From Hippasteria phrygiana (taxonomy: Eukaryota > Echinodermata > Asteroidea > Valvatida > Goniasteridae), in NCBI GenBank assembly GCA_037893225.1, contig JAZGUH010000117.1, positions 992,001-1,056,000 of the forward strand: a stretch of DNA of 64,000 bases, read 5' to 3'. The translations under genes and the position numbers were made by a program. This document shows positions 22,301 to 32,071 of this stretch, one piece after another. The notes under the pieces were generated by a model, which worked only from the letters and a program-made list of their open reading frames with translations, was not told the DNA's origin and ran no database searches. How positions within the stretch are numbered: the stretch's first letter is position 1; each line of letters opens with the position of its first letter.

Positions 22301-24944
22301 GTTTTATTTTTACAGATTTTGCTGATGACATCTTGAACAGTAGACAGATCACACTATTTTTAAAACATCTACCAATACCAATTGTATTTTGTGTTATTTT
22401 GTTGTGTGTTATTATTGGGGAAGTCCTTGTTAAGATCAAACTGCTTGATTTTGATTTCATTCCAAGTATCTGCTGTGTCTGCCCCAATAATAACGCACAA
22501 CAAAACAACACAGAACACACAAAAAACGCTTCTCCCGCGTGTCTCGAAGTGACAGACACGCGTATACCGCGACCGTCTATTATACCGTTTAGGAAACAGT
22601 TGCCGGCATACGATAAGCCGGGCGGTGCATTTATGCATGCGCGTGCAGGAGTGACATCACGCAAGATCAAGGGGTAATGATATTTGAACTCCACAGTGTC
22701 AAGTGCAAGATGACATGCACTGCGGGTGCTCCCCGGAATTGAACGGTAAATTTCACTTTTTATCCAGATGGTAAGTAAACCTTAGTACCTCCATCTTAAT
22801 TCATGGAAGGAAAGAGTTCCATATCCGGACATCACTTATACCTCGTGCACAAAGTCTATGGGCCATGACAGAAAAAGTCAAAGTATTTTCAAAGAATAAG
22901 TTGAAAATGTTTCCTTCCTAAATTCGTGTTTCTTCATCAGATTTAAACTTTTTTGTAGTTTTTAAGTCATATTAAGGGAAAATATTAAGTGATGTCCGGA
23001 TATGGAACTCTTTCCTTAAAAAAGGCGATAAAAATAAAGGGTCCAAGTTTAATACTCCGACTAGACCTTTCGTAAGTCTTCAACTCACTGCCTACACAAT
23101 GACAATTTACTCCAGTCCAATCAAAACAAGTACATGTTGTGAATCCTGGAGTAATCAACAATATTATTACCGTCCTCATGTCTCTCTAAACACGCGAGTG
23201 GCCGCCGACCACAAGGAAGCGCCATATCCGCAACACCTGTCCCACCTGCCGGTTCATCATCCACAGAGTCGATATTGTTGGAAGCTCCTGTGACATGCAA
23301 ATCCCGTGATGGTTCAGGATCATGGCTTGCCTTTTGGCTGCTTTCCAGATTAGCCGCCGGGTTGAGCCCCCTTTTTCTCCCCAGCCGACACAATCGTAAC
23401 AATCCCTTCGGAATTCCTGGCATTTTGTTATCAGAAAGAGACTTTTGGGTGTTTTGTGAACGATGGTCTTGCATCAGTGCAGTTCATGCCCCAGTTCCTT
23501 CCTCCTCCACTCCAGTGATAGCATAATTATTTTTAGTCAGCAACCCAACTCAAATACACCTTCAATATTTGTATACATTAGACTGGATACATGACTTGAA
23601 TGCGGCATTGGAGTGCGCCACCAATAGTTGATAGCCCTTACTCCGTAGGTGATTAGTGCTGAAAGTTGTGATTTTAAGTCGAGCAGGAGTAAAGTGAAAT
23701 ACAGTAAATTGAACTTGTTACTGTGGCCACCTTAACTTAAAGATTCCACCTGAATAAAGTGGCTAAACTATAAAGGTCCCATCTGAACATGATACTATAT
23801 TCCGGAAAACACCCGAAAACTACCGCAAAACACCAGAAAAACTACCGGAAACCACCAAAAAACTAAACTACCGGAAAACACACTACATACCGGAAAACAC
23901 ACTAAACACCTGAAAACGCAAAAAAACACTCAATACTGGAACAGACCAAAAGCACACTAAATACCGGAAATCACCCCAAAACTCACTTAATACTGAAAAA
24001 CACACATAAACTCACTAAATACCAGAAAACCCCCCAAAACTCACTTAATACTGGAAAACACATACAAACTCACCCATACCAGAACTTAACACCCCCAAAA
24101 AAAGAACTTCATACCGAAAAACTCACCCAGTCGTATTTTACAGTTTTACTACCCCCGAGGACAAAACTTTGTGTTTCCCTTTGTTCCTGTTATAATAACC
24201 TAACCCCATAGACTTAGCGTACGCTCAAGTTTCAGCAAAAGACGAATGCCGAGGATGTGTGTCTGTCCTCATGGGTTGTGTAGAACACGTACACTAAATA
24301 CCGGAAAAACAGTTCACATCGGAAAACAACAAGAACATACTTAAATACCGGAAAACGCCCAAATAACACACTTCACACCGAAAAACAACACACACTCGGA
24401 AACACCCCCCCCCCCCCCCCCCCAAAAAAAAATATATATATATAAATAACTAGATAAATCAAGAAATATTGGAAGATATTAATGCTTTTGTCTTGGACGA
24501 AGAAATGATATGATTATTTGAATATTGATTTTGACGAGGTTGAAATTTTATTCGCTGTTGAGTTTTTAGGTGCTTCCGGTATTTAGTGTGTTTGGTTGTT
24601 TTTCGGTGTAGTGACTTTTTTTAGTGTTTTCCGGAATTTAGTAGGTTTTTTTGTGTGTGTTTTCCGGTATTTAGTGTTTTGTTTGTGTTTTCCGGTATTT
24701 AGTGTGTTTTGTGTGTTTTCCGGTATTTAGTGTTTTTTTCCCCCGGTATTTAGTTTTTTGTTTTTTTCCGGTGTTTAGTGTGTTTTCCGGTACGTAGTGT
24801 GTTTTCCGGTAGTTTCCGGTAGTTTTTCGGTGTTATCCGGTATTTTTCGGTGTTTTCCGGTGTTTTCCGGTATATAGTGTCACCCACTATATGTACCCAC
24901 CTTCACATGGTGCAACGTGTCTGTTGCCACTTACCTGTGGCCAT
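16391..24944 (-). CDS. TPK1: Thiamin pyrophosphokinase 1 (seven coding exons, first one tentative)
   Basis: Transfers pyrophosphate from ATP to thiamin, making cytosolic thiamin pyrophosphate. Exons on the minus strand are 24944-24935 (tentative), 20678-20531, 19848-19776, 19138-19043, 17704-17558, 16989-16878 and 16578-16391. All junctions are GT-AG and reading phases match, giving 257 residues (human protein 243). Family blocks occur in order: [11 protein letters not shown] (35-45), GDFDSIRPE (61-69), [12 protein letters not shown] (84-95), [19 protein letters not shown] (115-133), [10 protein letters not shown] (171-180), TTTGLKWNL (187-195), LISTSNTY (205-212) and TDQPLFWTM (223-231). These cover the N-terminal catalytic domain and the C-terminal thiamin-binding domain. 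About 24 residues follow the usual end of the family, rich in Pro, Lys and Ser, before TGA at 16391. Introns hold TTAA-type MITEs, a SINE and a large foldback. Identity is secure for exons 2-7; only the start is uncertain. Confidence 0.95.
16615..16860. repeat. GGGT-rich simple repeats in the last TPK1 intron
   Basis: GGGTGGGTTGGTGGGTGGGT near 16610-16640 and GTGGGTGGGTGGGATGGG near 16817-16857. Simple sequence within intron 16579-16877. Confidence 0.7.
17225..17330 (+). repeat. tRNA-derived SINE fragment
   Basis: Contains GGTCGCAGGTTCAAATCCTG then CTCCTGCCAGTTTTCGTTGT: the B box and 3' tail of the main SINE family here. The A box is lost. Just downstream of a TPK1 exon border. Confidence 0.65.
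18277..18691. mobile_element. TTAA-flanked CCAGTTCGCG element, copy 1
   Basis: TTAA at 18273-18276 and 18692-18695; TIR CCAGTTCGC at the left and GCGAACTGG at the right. 415 bp. The right TTAA also starts the next element. Located in a TPK1 intron. Confidence 0.75.
18696..19020 (+). mobile_element. TTAAAGGTAGTA family, truncated copy in TPK1 intron
   Basis: Begins directly after the shared TTAA with AGGTAGTACTCATCATTTGC and matches 29636-30084 (TTTTGCTGTAATTTTCAGAA, GACTATTTCCAAC). It breaks off about 20 bp before the splice donor of the exon at 19043-19138, so its right end is missing. Confidence 0.75.
19205..19345 (+). repeat. Diverged tRNA-derived SINE fragment
   Basis: CAGTCAGTAGAGGGCCTGCA and AGGGGTTTTCAAATCTTGCT followed by TTCTTTGTTCACTGTTGAAA match the SINE tRNA head and tail with many substitutions. 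In a TPK1 intron. Confidence 0.55.
20138..20345. mobile_element. TTAA-flanked CCAGTTCGCG element, copy 2
   Basis: TTAA at 20134-20137 and 20346-20349; ends CCAGTTCGCGCCGGGATT and GACCCGAACTGG. 208 bp, in the TPK1 intron 19849-20530. Confidence 0.75.
20955..21130 (+). repeat. tRNA-derived SINE (main family)
   Basis: Body CGGCATTATGGGTTTATGAC, then A box (AATAGCTCAGTTGGTAGAGC, 21042-21061) and B box (GGTTCAAATCC, about 21088), then the tail TGCCAGTTTTCTTTGTTCAC. In the tRNA fold the acceptor stem is weak, so it is not an intact tRNA gene. In the first TPK1 intron. Confidence 0.85.
21298..21520 (+). repeat. Second tRNA-derived SINE family
   Basis: A box-like GGCTGGCGCAGTGGTTACTG and B box CGGGTTCGATTCCTG, followed by GTGGGTTTTCCACAGAATA and GGGGTTTTCCTCCCAC. 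Different body from the main family. Confidence 0.7.
22045..22332 (+). mobile_element. Partial copy 3 of the TACCCCCCACC MITE
   Basis: Matches 4351-4620: ACATCTTGGAAAATAACCGT, TGTATAAACA, CAGTGTATGGTCACTCA and TTTTTACAGATTTTGCTGA. The TTAA end has decayed and the right TIR is missing. Confidence 0.7.
22383..22526. repeat. Inverted repeat in first TPK1 intron
   Basis: TTATTTTGTTGTGTGTTATT at the left is inverted as AATAACGCACAACAAAACAA at the right, arms about 45 bp, loop about 55 bp. It follows the partial TACCCCCCACC MITE and makes long chance ORFs on both strands. Confidence 0.7.
22806..23017. mobile_element. Hairpin MITE, GGAAAGAGTTCCATATCCGG ends
   Basis: About 30-bp TIRs: GGAAAGAGTTCCATATCCGG at 22809 and CCGGATATGGAACTCTTTCC near 22998-23017. 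210 bp, non-coding. Confidence 0.8.
23121..23474 (-). other. Unclassified 117-codon ORF within the first TPK1 intron
   Basis: An open frame on the minus strand contains [20 protein letters not shown] and an acidic, polar middle ([15 protein letters not shown]). The Arg/Lys-rich start then acidic stretch resembles a first exon of a DNA-binding transposase, but there is no recognisable domain and no partner exon. It lies in the same orientation as TPK1 within its proposed first intron. Confidence 0.2.
23790..24884. mobile_element. Foldback element with CCGGAAAACAC tandem-repeat arms
   Basis: The left arm (23790-24415) is built of degenerate CCGGAAAACACACTAAATA units; the right arm (about 24570-24884) is the inverted form (CCGGTATTTAGTGTGTTTT). 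Outer ends TGATACTATATTCCGGAAAA and GGTATATAGTGTCAC are inverted. The core has a C run, an AT run and about 120 bp of unique sequence. Another copy's right end opens the window. Confidence 0.85.
24935..24944 (-). CDS. TPK1: Proposed first coding exon of TPK1 (10 nt)
   Basis: On the minus strand, ATGGCCACAG is followed by a consensus donor gtaagtgg. Joined to the acceptor at 20679 it reads [16 protein letters not shown] in perfect phase (phase 1). An in-frame TAA lies upstream, so this ATG would be the first. The family normally has about 15 residues before the conserved LILNQPL block, so this N-terminus is short and another upstream exon could be the true start. Confidence 0.45.
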
Positions 24945-24999
24945 TGGGTGACTGACATTTTCTGTATTTATTCTAATCGTGAATGGAATTTGTTTTCGT

Positions 25000-25985
25000 T
25001 TTGTTTATGCAAGTTTGCCCCGAACAAGCTTAGGCTGAAGGCCACACTCCAGGTACAGAGCAACACTAAAAGAAAAATAATCAAAGATACAAGAGGTAGG
25101 AATTGATATTCCTCTTGAAGCGGGAAAGATCGTAAGATGAAGGGAAACAAGCACCGGGCATAGAGAAATGGTTGTAAACAAAACAAAAGCCCTCTGGGTT
25201 GAAATTTCACAAGATATATATAAATTCCACAAAAGATATATATACATTTTTACGAATACAATTCAATGTAGTCTATGCTTTTTGCAGGTTCATTTTTTTC
25301 CAATTGATGTTTTTATAGCAATACTAAAAAGTTATTAATTTATAAATTAATGAAACATCAAGCAAACAAAAATTACTTTGTTACTTACAAACTTCGAATT
25401 ATTGCGGCCCGATAATAATTTAGTTCCCATGCACGGAGCGGGCTCTTTTTTTTCTGCTGCAGAGGCGCGAAAATAATAAGCCTCTTTGCTAGCAGATTCT
25501 AAAACTTACAAGCAAACATACCTTTAGTCTGTTTAGTTCAATCAAACAGGCCCGCCCGTGCGCGGGATAGTTTGTCGGAAGGAGCGTATCCAACTTTGAC
25601 GGAAATTTTCGGAACCAAGGTTTCATTATTCGTAATCAATTTACTCAGAAGTTTCGGCCCTGTTAAATATGTTGTATATCGCGCGGGCGGGGTGCATTCC
25701 CCATTTTTCAGCGGTTTTGACATACGGTCTTTATTCATACCTCCCAACACGATGTACAAGATTACAGACCCCCAACCGATTCTTCACAAACAAACAAAAA
25801 GACAAGAAAAAGAACATAACAATTTACCGTCTTTTGGGATTTTTTTGTTTGTTTTTGGTGAGAAGGCGTTCCGATCCCTCGCAACCCCGGATATGTTTTT
25901 TATCTTGTTCAAATAGGAAATACAATTTAAAATTCATCACACGAACCAGAAGGGAAAGTACTAGGTAATTTGTGAATTCATTTTC
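25000..25985. other. Anonymous sequence upstream of the proposed TPK1 start
   Basis: Possible TPK1 promoter region: CpG-bearing patches at 25400-25470 and 25545-25690. A minus-strand frame at 25538-25759 reads KLITNNETLVPKISVKVGYA then PSDKLSRARAGLFD, coding-like but unassigned. No TATA box or start element can be chosen with confidence. Confidence 0.3.
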
Positions 25986-25989
25986 AATG

Positions 25990-26235
25990 TGAACAAAACT
26001 GACTGAAGCGCCGGGATTTGAAACTGCGACCCCCCGAATGTGATCTGCCAACTGTGCTATCTTTCTCTATGTACGTGGTCTCCCAAATTGGCAGTGCCTG
26101 ACATGACAATTTGGGAGAATGCCATGCTTGCAACATAGCTCGGTTGGTCAGTAGAACACCAGTAAGGTATTCCGGAGGTCGTAGGTTCAAATCCCGCTCA
26201 TGCGATTTTTCTTTGATCACTTTGAAAGTTCAGTT
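25990..26235. repeat. Head-to-head pair of SINE copies
   Basis: A reverse copy (about 25990-26110) and a forward copy (about 26100-26235, TAAGGTATTCCGGAGGTCGT, GGTTCAAATCCCGCTC) meet at the CAATTTGGGAG motif, forming an inverted pair. Confidence 0.7.
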
Positions 26236-26239
26236 TCAT

Positions 26240-27390
26240 GGAAATTGTAGTTAGCACTTTTCAACTGAAATTTGTGTTCACGGGGAGCCGGGCTGTTTAT
26301 ACAGGCCTATGACTATGAGTGTTGTGGATCGAACGAATCTATTTCAAATATTTCAGTGCTTTTATCCTATGCCCTGAGCTTCGAATGTCTTTTGTAAACA
26401 TGCACCAAAGGAAGGCCAATATTAACTTAGTGATTTTCGAACACGGTCCTCGGTACGGACTAGGTAAGGTGACTCGGTAAGGTGACTTGAAAAAATTTAG
26501 CCAATGTTTATGTGCCGCGAGGCAATAAATAATACATATCAACATGTAGGATGCGACCTGAAATAAACAAAAAAACAACACCTGTTTGAATCTCTAAAAT
26601 GAAACAGCGCGAAAAACATATAAAATAAAATATTGAACAATAATACGGGAATAAATAATTTCCAATTTATTGGCTATCTGTTCGGTGGTATAGATCCTCG
26701 TGGAAAAATGCGGGGATGTCAGAGTATCATTTTGTTTAAAAATGACTGATTGGAAACCGAGTGTTCCACCAGTGAGGAGTTGAGGGTTGGAGTTGGGGAG
26801 GAGGTGTAAGGTTGACAGGAGGTTGAGTGTAATGTTCACTATTATCTGGCACTTCCCCGAAAGGGGCGGGGGGATGGCTTCCAAGGACCGTATAACAGTA
26901 TTTTGTCTAAAAAGTAAAATCAAAATGTCTGCAAGTAAACATTTTTTTTTTTAATTTGGTTTGTCCTGAAAGTAAAATCCAAATTTGTGCCAGCAGAAAA
27001 TTTGAAATGTTCTGCTATAAAAATGGAAAAATTGGATGGTGAACTTTTGTTCTTTCATAACCACCCTGAGTCTGTAGCCTATCCACCTACCCCGCGGTGA
27101 TGCATGGTACGCGATGTGTAGATCTGACTACGACGAGTGGGGGCGCTATTTCATATTAGTGGTGCAAAGTTTTTCTTTTAGCCATCTTTTCCGCGTCGCG
27201 GAGTAGGCGTGTGATATTGAAGTTAACCACATTTTACGTGAGGTTGTTTCGTGCGGAGGAAGTCGTAGAGTGACAGGTATTGTAACCAAAGGAAATTGTA
27301 CACACCATTCGGTAAATGTTGAACAGAAACTTGTAGAATGATTTGTAACTATTGGCAGTTGTTCCTTCCTCCATGTTGGTATCAAATTAT
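26240..27390. other. Anonymous intergenic DNA
   Basis: No gene or complete repeat recognised. Confidence 0.5.
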
Positions 27391-27394
27391 GAAC

Positions 27395-27690
27395 TTGAAC
27401 ATTGTTGAACATTGTTGAACGTCATTGTTGAACATGTTGAACATAACATGTTGAACATTGTTGAACATTGTTGAACATGTTAAACATTGTTGAACGTCAT
27501 TGTTGAACATGTTGAACATAACATGTTGAACATTGTTGAACATGTTGAACATTTTTGAACATGTTAAACATTGTTGAACATTGTTAAACATTGTTGAACA
27601 TGTTGAACATTGTTGAACATGTTGAACATTGTTGGACCATGGAGACTACCTCCATGGTTGGACATTGTTGAACATGTTGAACATGTTCAA
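27395..27690. repeat. GTTGAACATT minisatellite
   Basis: About 300 bp of TTGAACAT(T/G) units in 9-12 bp steps, with a higher-order repeat around ACGTCATTGTTGAACATG. Interrupted at 27635-27656 by the hairpin CCATGGAGACTACCTCCATGG. Confidence 0.9.
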
Positions 27691-27718
27691 AGCTGTGTTT
27701 AGGCCTTTAATCTATTAA

Positions 27719-28143
27719 TCGCAGTGGCTATTGTTATGGCAGCTGTCGTAATGGTATTATAAAACGTCACAATATTTGCTGTTGGAACTATCAACCAAGG
27801 TTCTCAGACTTTATTTCCCTTTAAAAAATTCTCCAAAACCACTGAAATCAAAGGGAAGAAAATGAAATCTATTTAAATAAAAATAAATAAAAATAACCAT
27901 TTGATTAAAAACCTAAAACTTAAGAAATCTTTTTGAAAAAAAAAAAATTGAAAAAAATCTGGACAGCACGGCATGGATTTGATCCAGGGTCCCCCAGCTA
28001 TCAAAATCAATGCCGTACCAATTGAGCTACCGAAGCGCTCTGGCAGGATGGGCAGTTTTAAATCTGATATAAGTTTGCATTGTATGCCGTAACAATAGCA
28101 TTTGAAAGTCGTGTTACGGCTGCCGTAAAAATAGCCACTGCGA
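27719..28143. mobile_element. TIR element (TCGCAGTGGCTATT ends) with tRNA-like insert
   Basis: TCGCAGTGGCTATTGTTATG at the left mirrors ATAGCCACTGCGA at the right, with about 35-bp TIRs. The interior holds a reverse tRNA-like segment (TTTGATCCAGGGTCCC, ACCAATTGAGCTACCGAAGC) beside an A-rich run. Confidence 0.65.
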
Positions 28144-28215
28144 AATCTAATTACTAAATTAGGCTCATCATGACATCATGACATCATGACATGGTGAGAT
28201 TCCGCCATCTCACTG

Positions 28216-28375
28216 TAGACCTTTAATATCGCAAATACCGCCTGGTTGAGACGTCACAATGGTTACAAGGGATTGTGGGAAGGAAACACGCACAAAAATT
28301 GTTACCGTTTCCTTCCCACAATCCCTTGTAACCATTGTGATGTCTCAACCAGGCAGTATTTGCGATTATGGTCTA
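28216..28375. mobile_element. Near-perfect hairpin MITE
   Basis: CGCAAATACCGCCTGGTTGA at the left and TCAACCAGGCAGTATTTGCG at the right; arms of about 70 bp with very few mismatches and a loop of about 20 bp centred near 28295. Confidence 0.9.
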
Positions 28376-28565
28376 GGCCCTATTTCATCAAGCTATTATA
28401 AATCTAAGGCTTTAACCCTAACTCCCCAGGTGGTATGGAAAATCGTATTGAAATTGGAGGATTCAGGACTGTTAGGGTTTTAAGGTCCGTATGTTTAAGC
28501 GAGTTCAGTTGACATCTCGCGTCGCTCTCAACTCTGATACCACTGCTTGCCTAGTTTTACCATTA

Positions 28566-29453
28566 GGGTGCACCACACTAAATCGTTGTGTGCCCGGCAG
28601 AAGGGCGTAAGGACAAACAATGGGTCAAAAGGTCAAATGGGGTATTTGGGGTAATCGATAGAGTATTCAAATATCTTTATTTTGATACACATTTCGTCTC
28701 AAGGGGTTACGTCATTCTGACCTAATTAACAGAATGAAAAGGGCGTAAGGGGTTTTTGCATTCTTTGTTCCCGGCAAATGGGCGTAAGCATATGCTGCTT
28801 ACGCGCACGTTTAAGGCAGAAGAACTTCCCGGCAAAAGGGCGTTAGCATCAATATGCAAATAACTGTAAAATTAAGTAATAATTTTGTTTAAAAATGCAC
28901 AGCATTATTGGAAATATTATTACATTTGCATCTGACAGAAATGAACCTTATGCGATTCTTAATTTAGAAATGGCAACACAAAAACTTTAAAGTTGATTTT
29001 CTCGGATTGTGTAATTACGCGTCAAAGCACGCTTACGCCCTTCTGCCAGGCACACGACGAAATATACTCTCATTGACCTTAGTGTAAAATCCATCAACTT
29101 CACAGTGAAAAAATTCTTATCCAGGAGTCTCTCAGTTTTTGTGACACAACTGAAAATTATAGTTTGATTATTAATCTGTCAAATTCTTTTCAATTTTTGG
29201 CAGGTCAGCTGTTGATTGTTTTTGCTTTTTGTCTCCAGAGAGTACCACCCCCAAGCCAAATAGGACCAATTTTAAAGCCAAAATTTATCAAGTCTTCACA
29301 AAAGTTGAAGCACAAAACCCCCAGGTTATGATAGCTGATCACACAATCTATCAATTGCATGACCCCCAAAAATGTATTATTCAAAACAAGTTGTTTACAA
29401 TTTATGCTAATCAGTTTGCGCAGCCATTTTGGCCTATTTAGTGTGGTGCACCC
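28566..29453. mobile_element. TIR element with ATTA target duplication
   Basis: Perfect 18-bp TIRs GGGTGCACCACACTAAAT (28566-28583 and inverted at 29436-29453), flanked by ATTA on both sides (28562-28565, 29454-29457). The interior repeats CCCGGCA(A/G)AAGGGCGTAAG and its inverse. No transposase. A 4-bp target duplication limits the superfamily; not assigned. Confidence 0.85.
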
Positions 29454-29635
29454 ATTAATAGTAAGGAGGCTAATAAATTTTTCAAATAAACTTTCTACAC
29501 TTGTTTTTGGTGTAGTTTTGTAGAGCAAGTCATAAGAAACAATTTGATTCAAGTTTGAACTCCATCAGATTCTGCAAAGCAAAGAACAAATGATTTAAAA
29601 GAAGGGATTTTTTGTTATCCCTGAAATGTGTATGT

Positions 29636-30084
29636 TTAAATGTAGTATACACACTTTTGCTTTTGCTGTAATTTTCAGAAATAAATGGATTTGGGGGTTA
29701 GTATTTTATAGCGTGCTAGCAAATACTGTATCACTGACCTGTTTAAAGTTCTGTGTGCATAGATGCTGGAAAAACTCGGGGAAAAATGTGTTCTACATGT
29801 AGTAGTCTGCTTCCCTGACCATACCTTAGACAAAACAGAGCAATTTATAGACGTCGGGGAGTTATCAGGTCGGGGAACTAGACTATTTCCAACTATTGTT
29901 AGACGACAATCGATGGAAAACGATATAAATTTCCACTTTTCTTGAAAACAACAGCATACCAGGTGCCATAATTTCGCTGGATGCTTGAGACTGCTACATG
30001 TTTACTTACAGTCTAGTAGTACGGTATTTTGTAAGAATTCGGTAGTTTCGTTTTTTGATGTTTACAAATGTTGTATATTACCTT
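29636..30084 (+). mobile_element. TTAAAGGTAGTA family, full copy
   Basis: Starts TTAAATGTAGTATACACACT and ends TTGTATATTACCTTGAA, with about 450 bp colinear with 51077-51613 (reverse). Contains a chance open frame shared with the copy at 18696. Confidence 0.75.
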
Positions 30085-30202
30085 GAATGCAGAGTAAAGT
30101 GTCATCATTTTGCACACAAATTGGAGAGCAGATTATGACTGAAATGCTTAAAACAAACCACGGTTCGGAAACACCGTGCGCCATTTTGTGTGAATGACAG
30201 CC

Positions 30203-30280
30203 TAGACTGGTTCCCGGTCCCCATATGTATATAATATACATTGAAGTACGAAGGACAACGGTGGGACCAGGAACCAGTCC
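30203..30280. mobile_element. 78-bp mini-element with 10-bp target duplication
   Basis: AATGACAGCC occurs at 30193-30202 and 30281-30290. Between them are inverted ends ACTGGTTCCCGGTCCC and GGGACCAGGAACCAGT and an AT-rich loop (ATATGTATATAATATA). Confidence 0.75.
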
Positions 30281-30625
30281 AATGACAGCCGTGTTGTGGT
30301 GGCGATGAAGTTCTATCAAACGCGTTACCGTTTGATAGAACGATGTAATATAACTTTTTTGGCGGTGCGGGTTCGCGTCGTGTGATGGGACGAATAATTT
30401 CATGCACGTGATCGACGTTCAACCAATCGGATGGCTGGGATTTATTCAGGTGTTGTATTTTTTTATCCTGGTAAATCATGGCACCTGGTGTGCTGTCATT
30501 TTCAGGAAAAGTTGCCCAATTTAGATGCGACGGAACTTGTTACTGTTATTCAGAACGGTGCGCGCGCATTGATAGAACCAAAAGAACTTCCCTAATTTCA
30601 CGGTCACTACTGTCATTCACACAAC

Positions 30626-30956
30626 ATGGCAGCCGAGTTTCCCGAACTGCTGCGGTTTGTTCTCCTAACAGACAACGAAATATTAGAACTCGTAGGCGAT
30701 GCTGACACTGCTAACACAGAGACAAATGAAATATGCAATCAAATGATTAGAGGAATTTGCAAGACACGTAGGAACAACAATTAAAGCTTTAACTGATTCG
30801 GAACTGGACCACTTTTTGTCGCGGTTTTATGCGGGACTGAGAAGGTATACGGCACGTTGTAACGTTACACCAAGAAATCCATGCATGCAATCTGTCGGAT
30901 ATATTCAGGCGTTGTATAAAACAAATAATGAATGTTTCACATTGGTGCAACAGTAA
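30626..30956 (+). pseudogene. Frameshifted Crypton-type recombinase N-terminal relic
   Basis: ATG at 30626 opens MAAEFPELLRFVLLTDNEIL and runs 52 codons. The more conserved part continues in another frame from 30747: LEEFARHV, then ALTDSELDHFLSRFYAGLRR. This pattern (ELD..L..FYAGLR+) resembles the domain before the tyrosine-recombinase core of Cryptons and of Crypton-derived host genes (KIAA1958, ZMYM and QRICH1 type). After RR the match fades and a 160-bp hairpin MITE begins at 30925. No recombinase core with R-H-R-Y residues is visible, so this is a fragment. Assignment rests on motif memory, not a search. Confidence 0.5.
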
Positions 30957-31085
30957 GAATAATTTCATTCGGTGACAGATGGAATGTCCCATTCCACTCG
31001 GCTTCGCCTCGTGGAATGGAACATTCAATCTGTCGCCTCATGAAATTATTCTTACCATCGCACTCATAAACATTCATTATTTGTA
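30925..31085. mobile_element. Hairpin MITE after the Crypton-like relic
   Basis: ACAAATAATGAATGTTTCAC mirrors AAACATTCATTATTTGT; arms of about 75 bp also share AAGAATAATTTCAT and GGAATG blocks around the centre CGGCTTCGCCTCG. Confidence 0.85.
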
Positions 31086-31856
31086 TATCAATCTCTGATC
31101 TGGTACATTTCTTTTTTTGAGTTAACACCGTGAGGAGAATTGTCAAGTTGTGATGTACAAAATGTATACGAGTCTGAGAGGAAATCTGGCTTGTCTGTCA
31201 TTAGTGTGTACAAATGAATAGGGCCATGATGAGCAGGGGTGTGTACAACTGAATAGGGTCATGTACATAGACCATGTGCCCTTTATTTAGCCACCCTATA
31301 ATGTGCCCGGCGGTGTATGCATGCACATCTGGTTTTGCATAAATTTGGTTAATTAAGGAGTGACATCAATTGTCACATAATTCAAAGGTGATCTGACCTG
31401 TGACTCCTAAAACAAATTGTATGGAAAACATGATGCGTGCGCTTTAATACCAATAGGAAAAATTTCAACTTGGATGTAAACATGTGACGTCAGAGGGCAC
31501 ATGATCTAAGTGGGGATACTGCCACATCTACATGTATGCACGGGTAACCACACGGCAGGGCATCGTTCGTCGCACTCTGTGGCCTAGTAGTACTGGTTGT
31601 ATGGTGTCTAATAATGTAACCAGTATTGTGGTGTTGTTATCATGAGCACTACGTCAGTCGTTTTGTTTGTAATAGGTTCTAAAATCATATTTGTACTGAT
31701 GAATTACATAATTTCGAAAGAATTTTTCTGTTGTACCAACATCATAAGTTGAGGAACCAAAAAAGAATTACTTTGCTAATATTAATTAGTGGACATTAAT
31801 TAATGTGAATTAATTTGAATGAATTTTGAATACGGCAAATTAATCATGTTAATTAA

Positions 31857-32071
31857 CCCCTTGACCCTGGATTTCATATGCGTAGCGCCGGGGCACCATG
31901 CCGGCTTGTGCAGCCAAGCAAAACGGAAACAGGAGGCTTGTGCAGCCAAGCATAACGTACACAATATCCCAATAATGGATTGAACTGCAGAGATTGGCAC
32001 AAATAGAAGTCAACCGGCCTGGTGGCAGTTTTTATTATGTGCACGTATTTGTGTCAACCGGTGGCAAGGGG
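31857..32071. mobile_element. TTAACCCCTT MITE, copy 1
   Basis: TTAA at 31853-31856 and 32072-32075; 215 bp with TGCAGCCAAGCATAACGTAC, CAATAATGGATTGA and CAACCGGCCTGGTGGCA. About 80 percent alike to 49730-49952 by eye. Confidence 0.85.

Noticed and set aside
22143..22694. 183-codon minus-strand open frame, longest in the window
   Set aside because: It crosses the partial MITE and the inverted repeat 22383-22526; the opposite strand is open too, and it shows no domain or splice structure.
24968..25247. Overlapping 80-codon minus-strand ORFs
   Set aside because: Leu/Phe-rich, no domain, overlapping in two frames; they fit low-complexity sequence.
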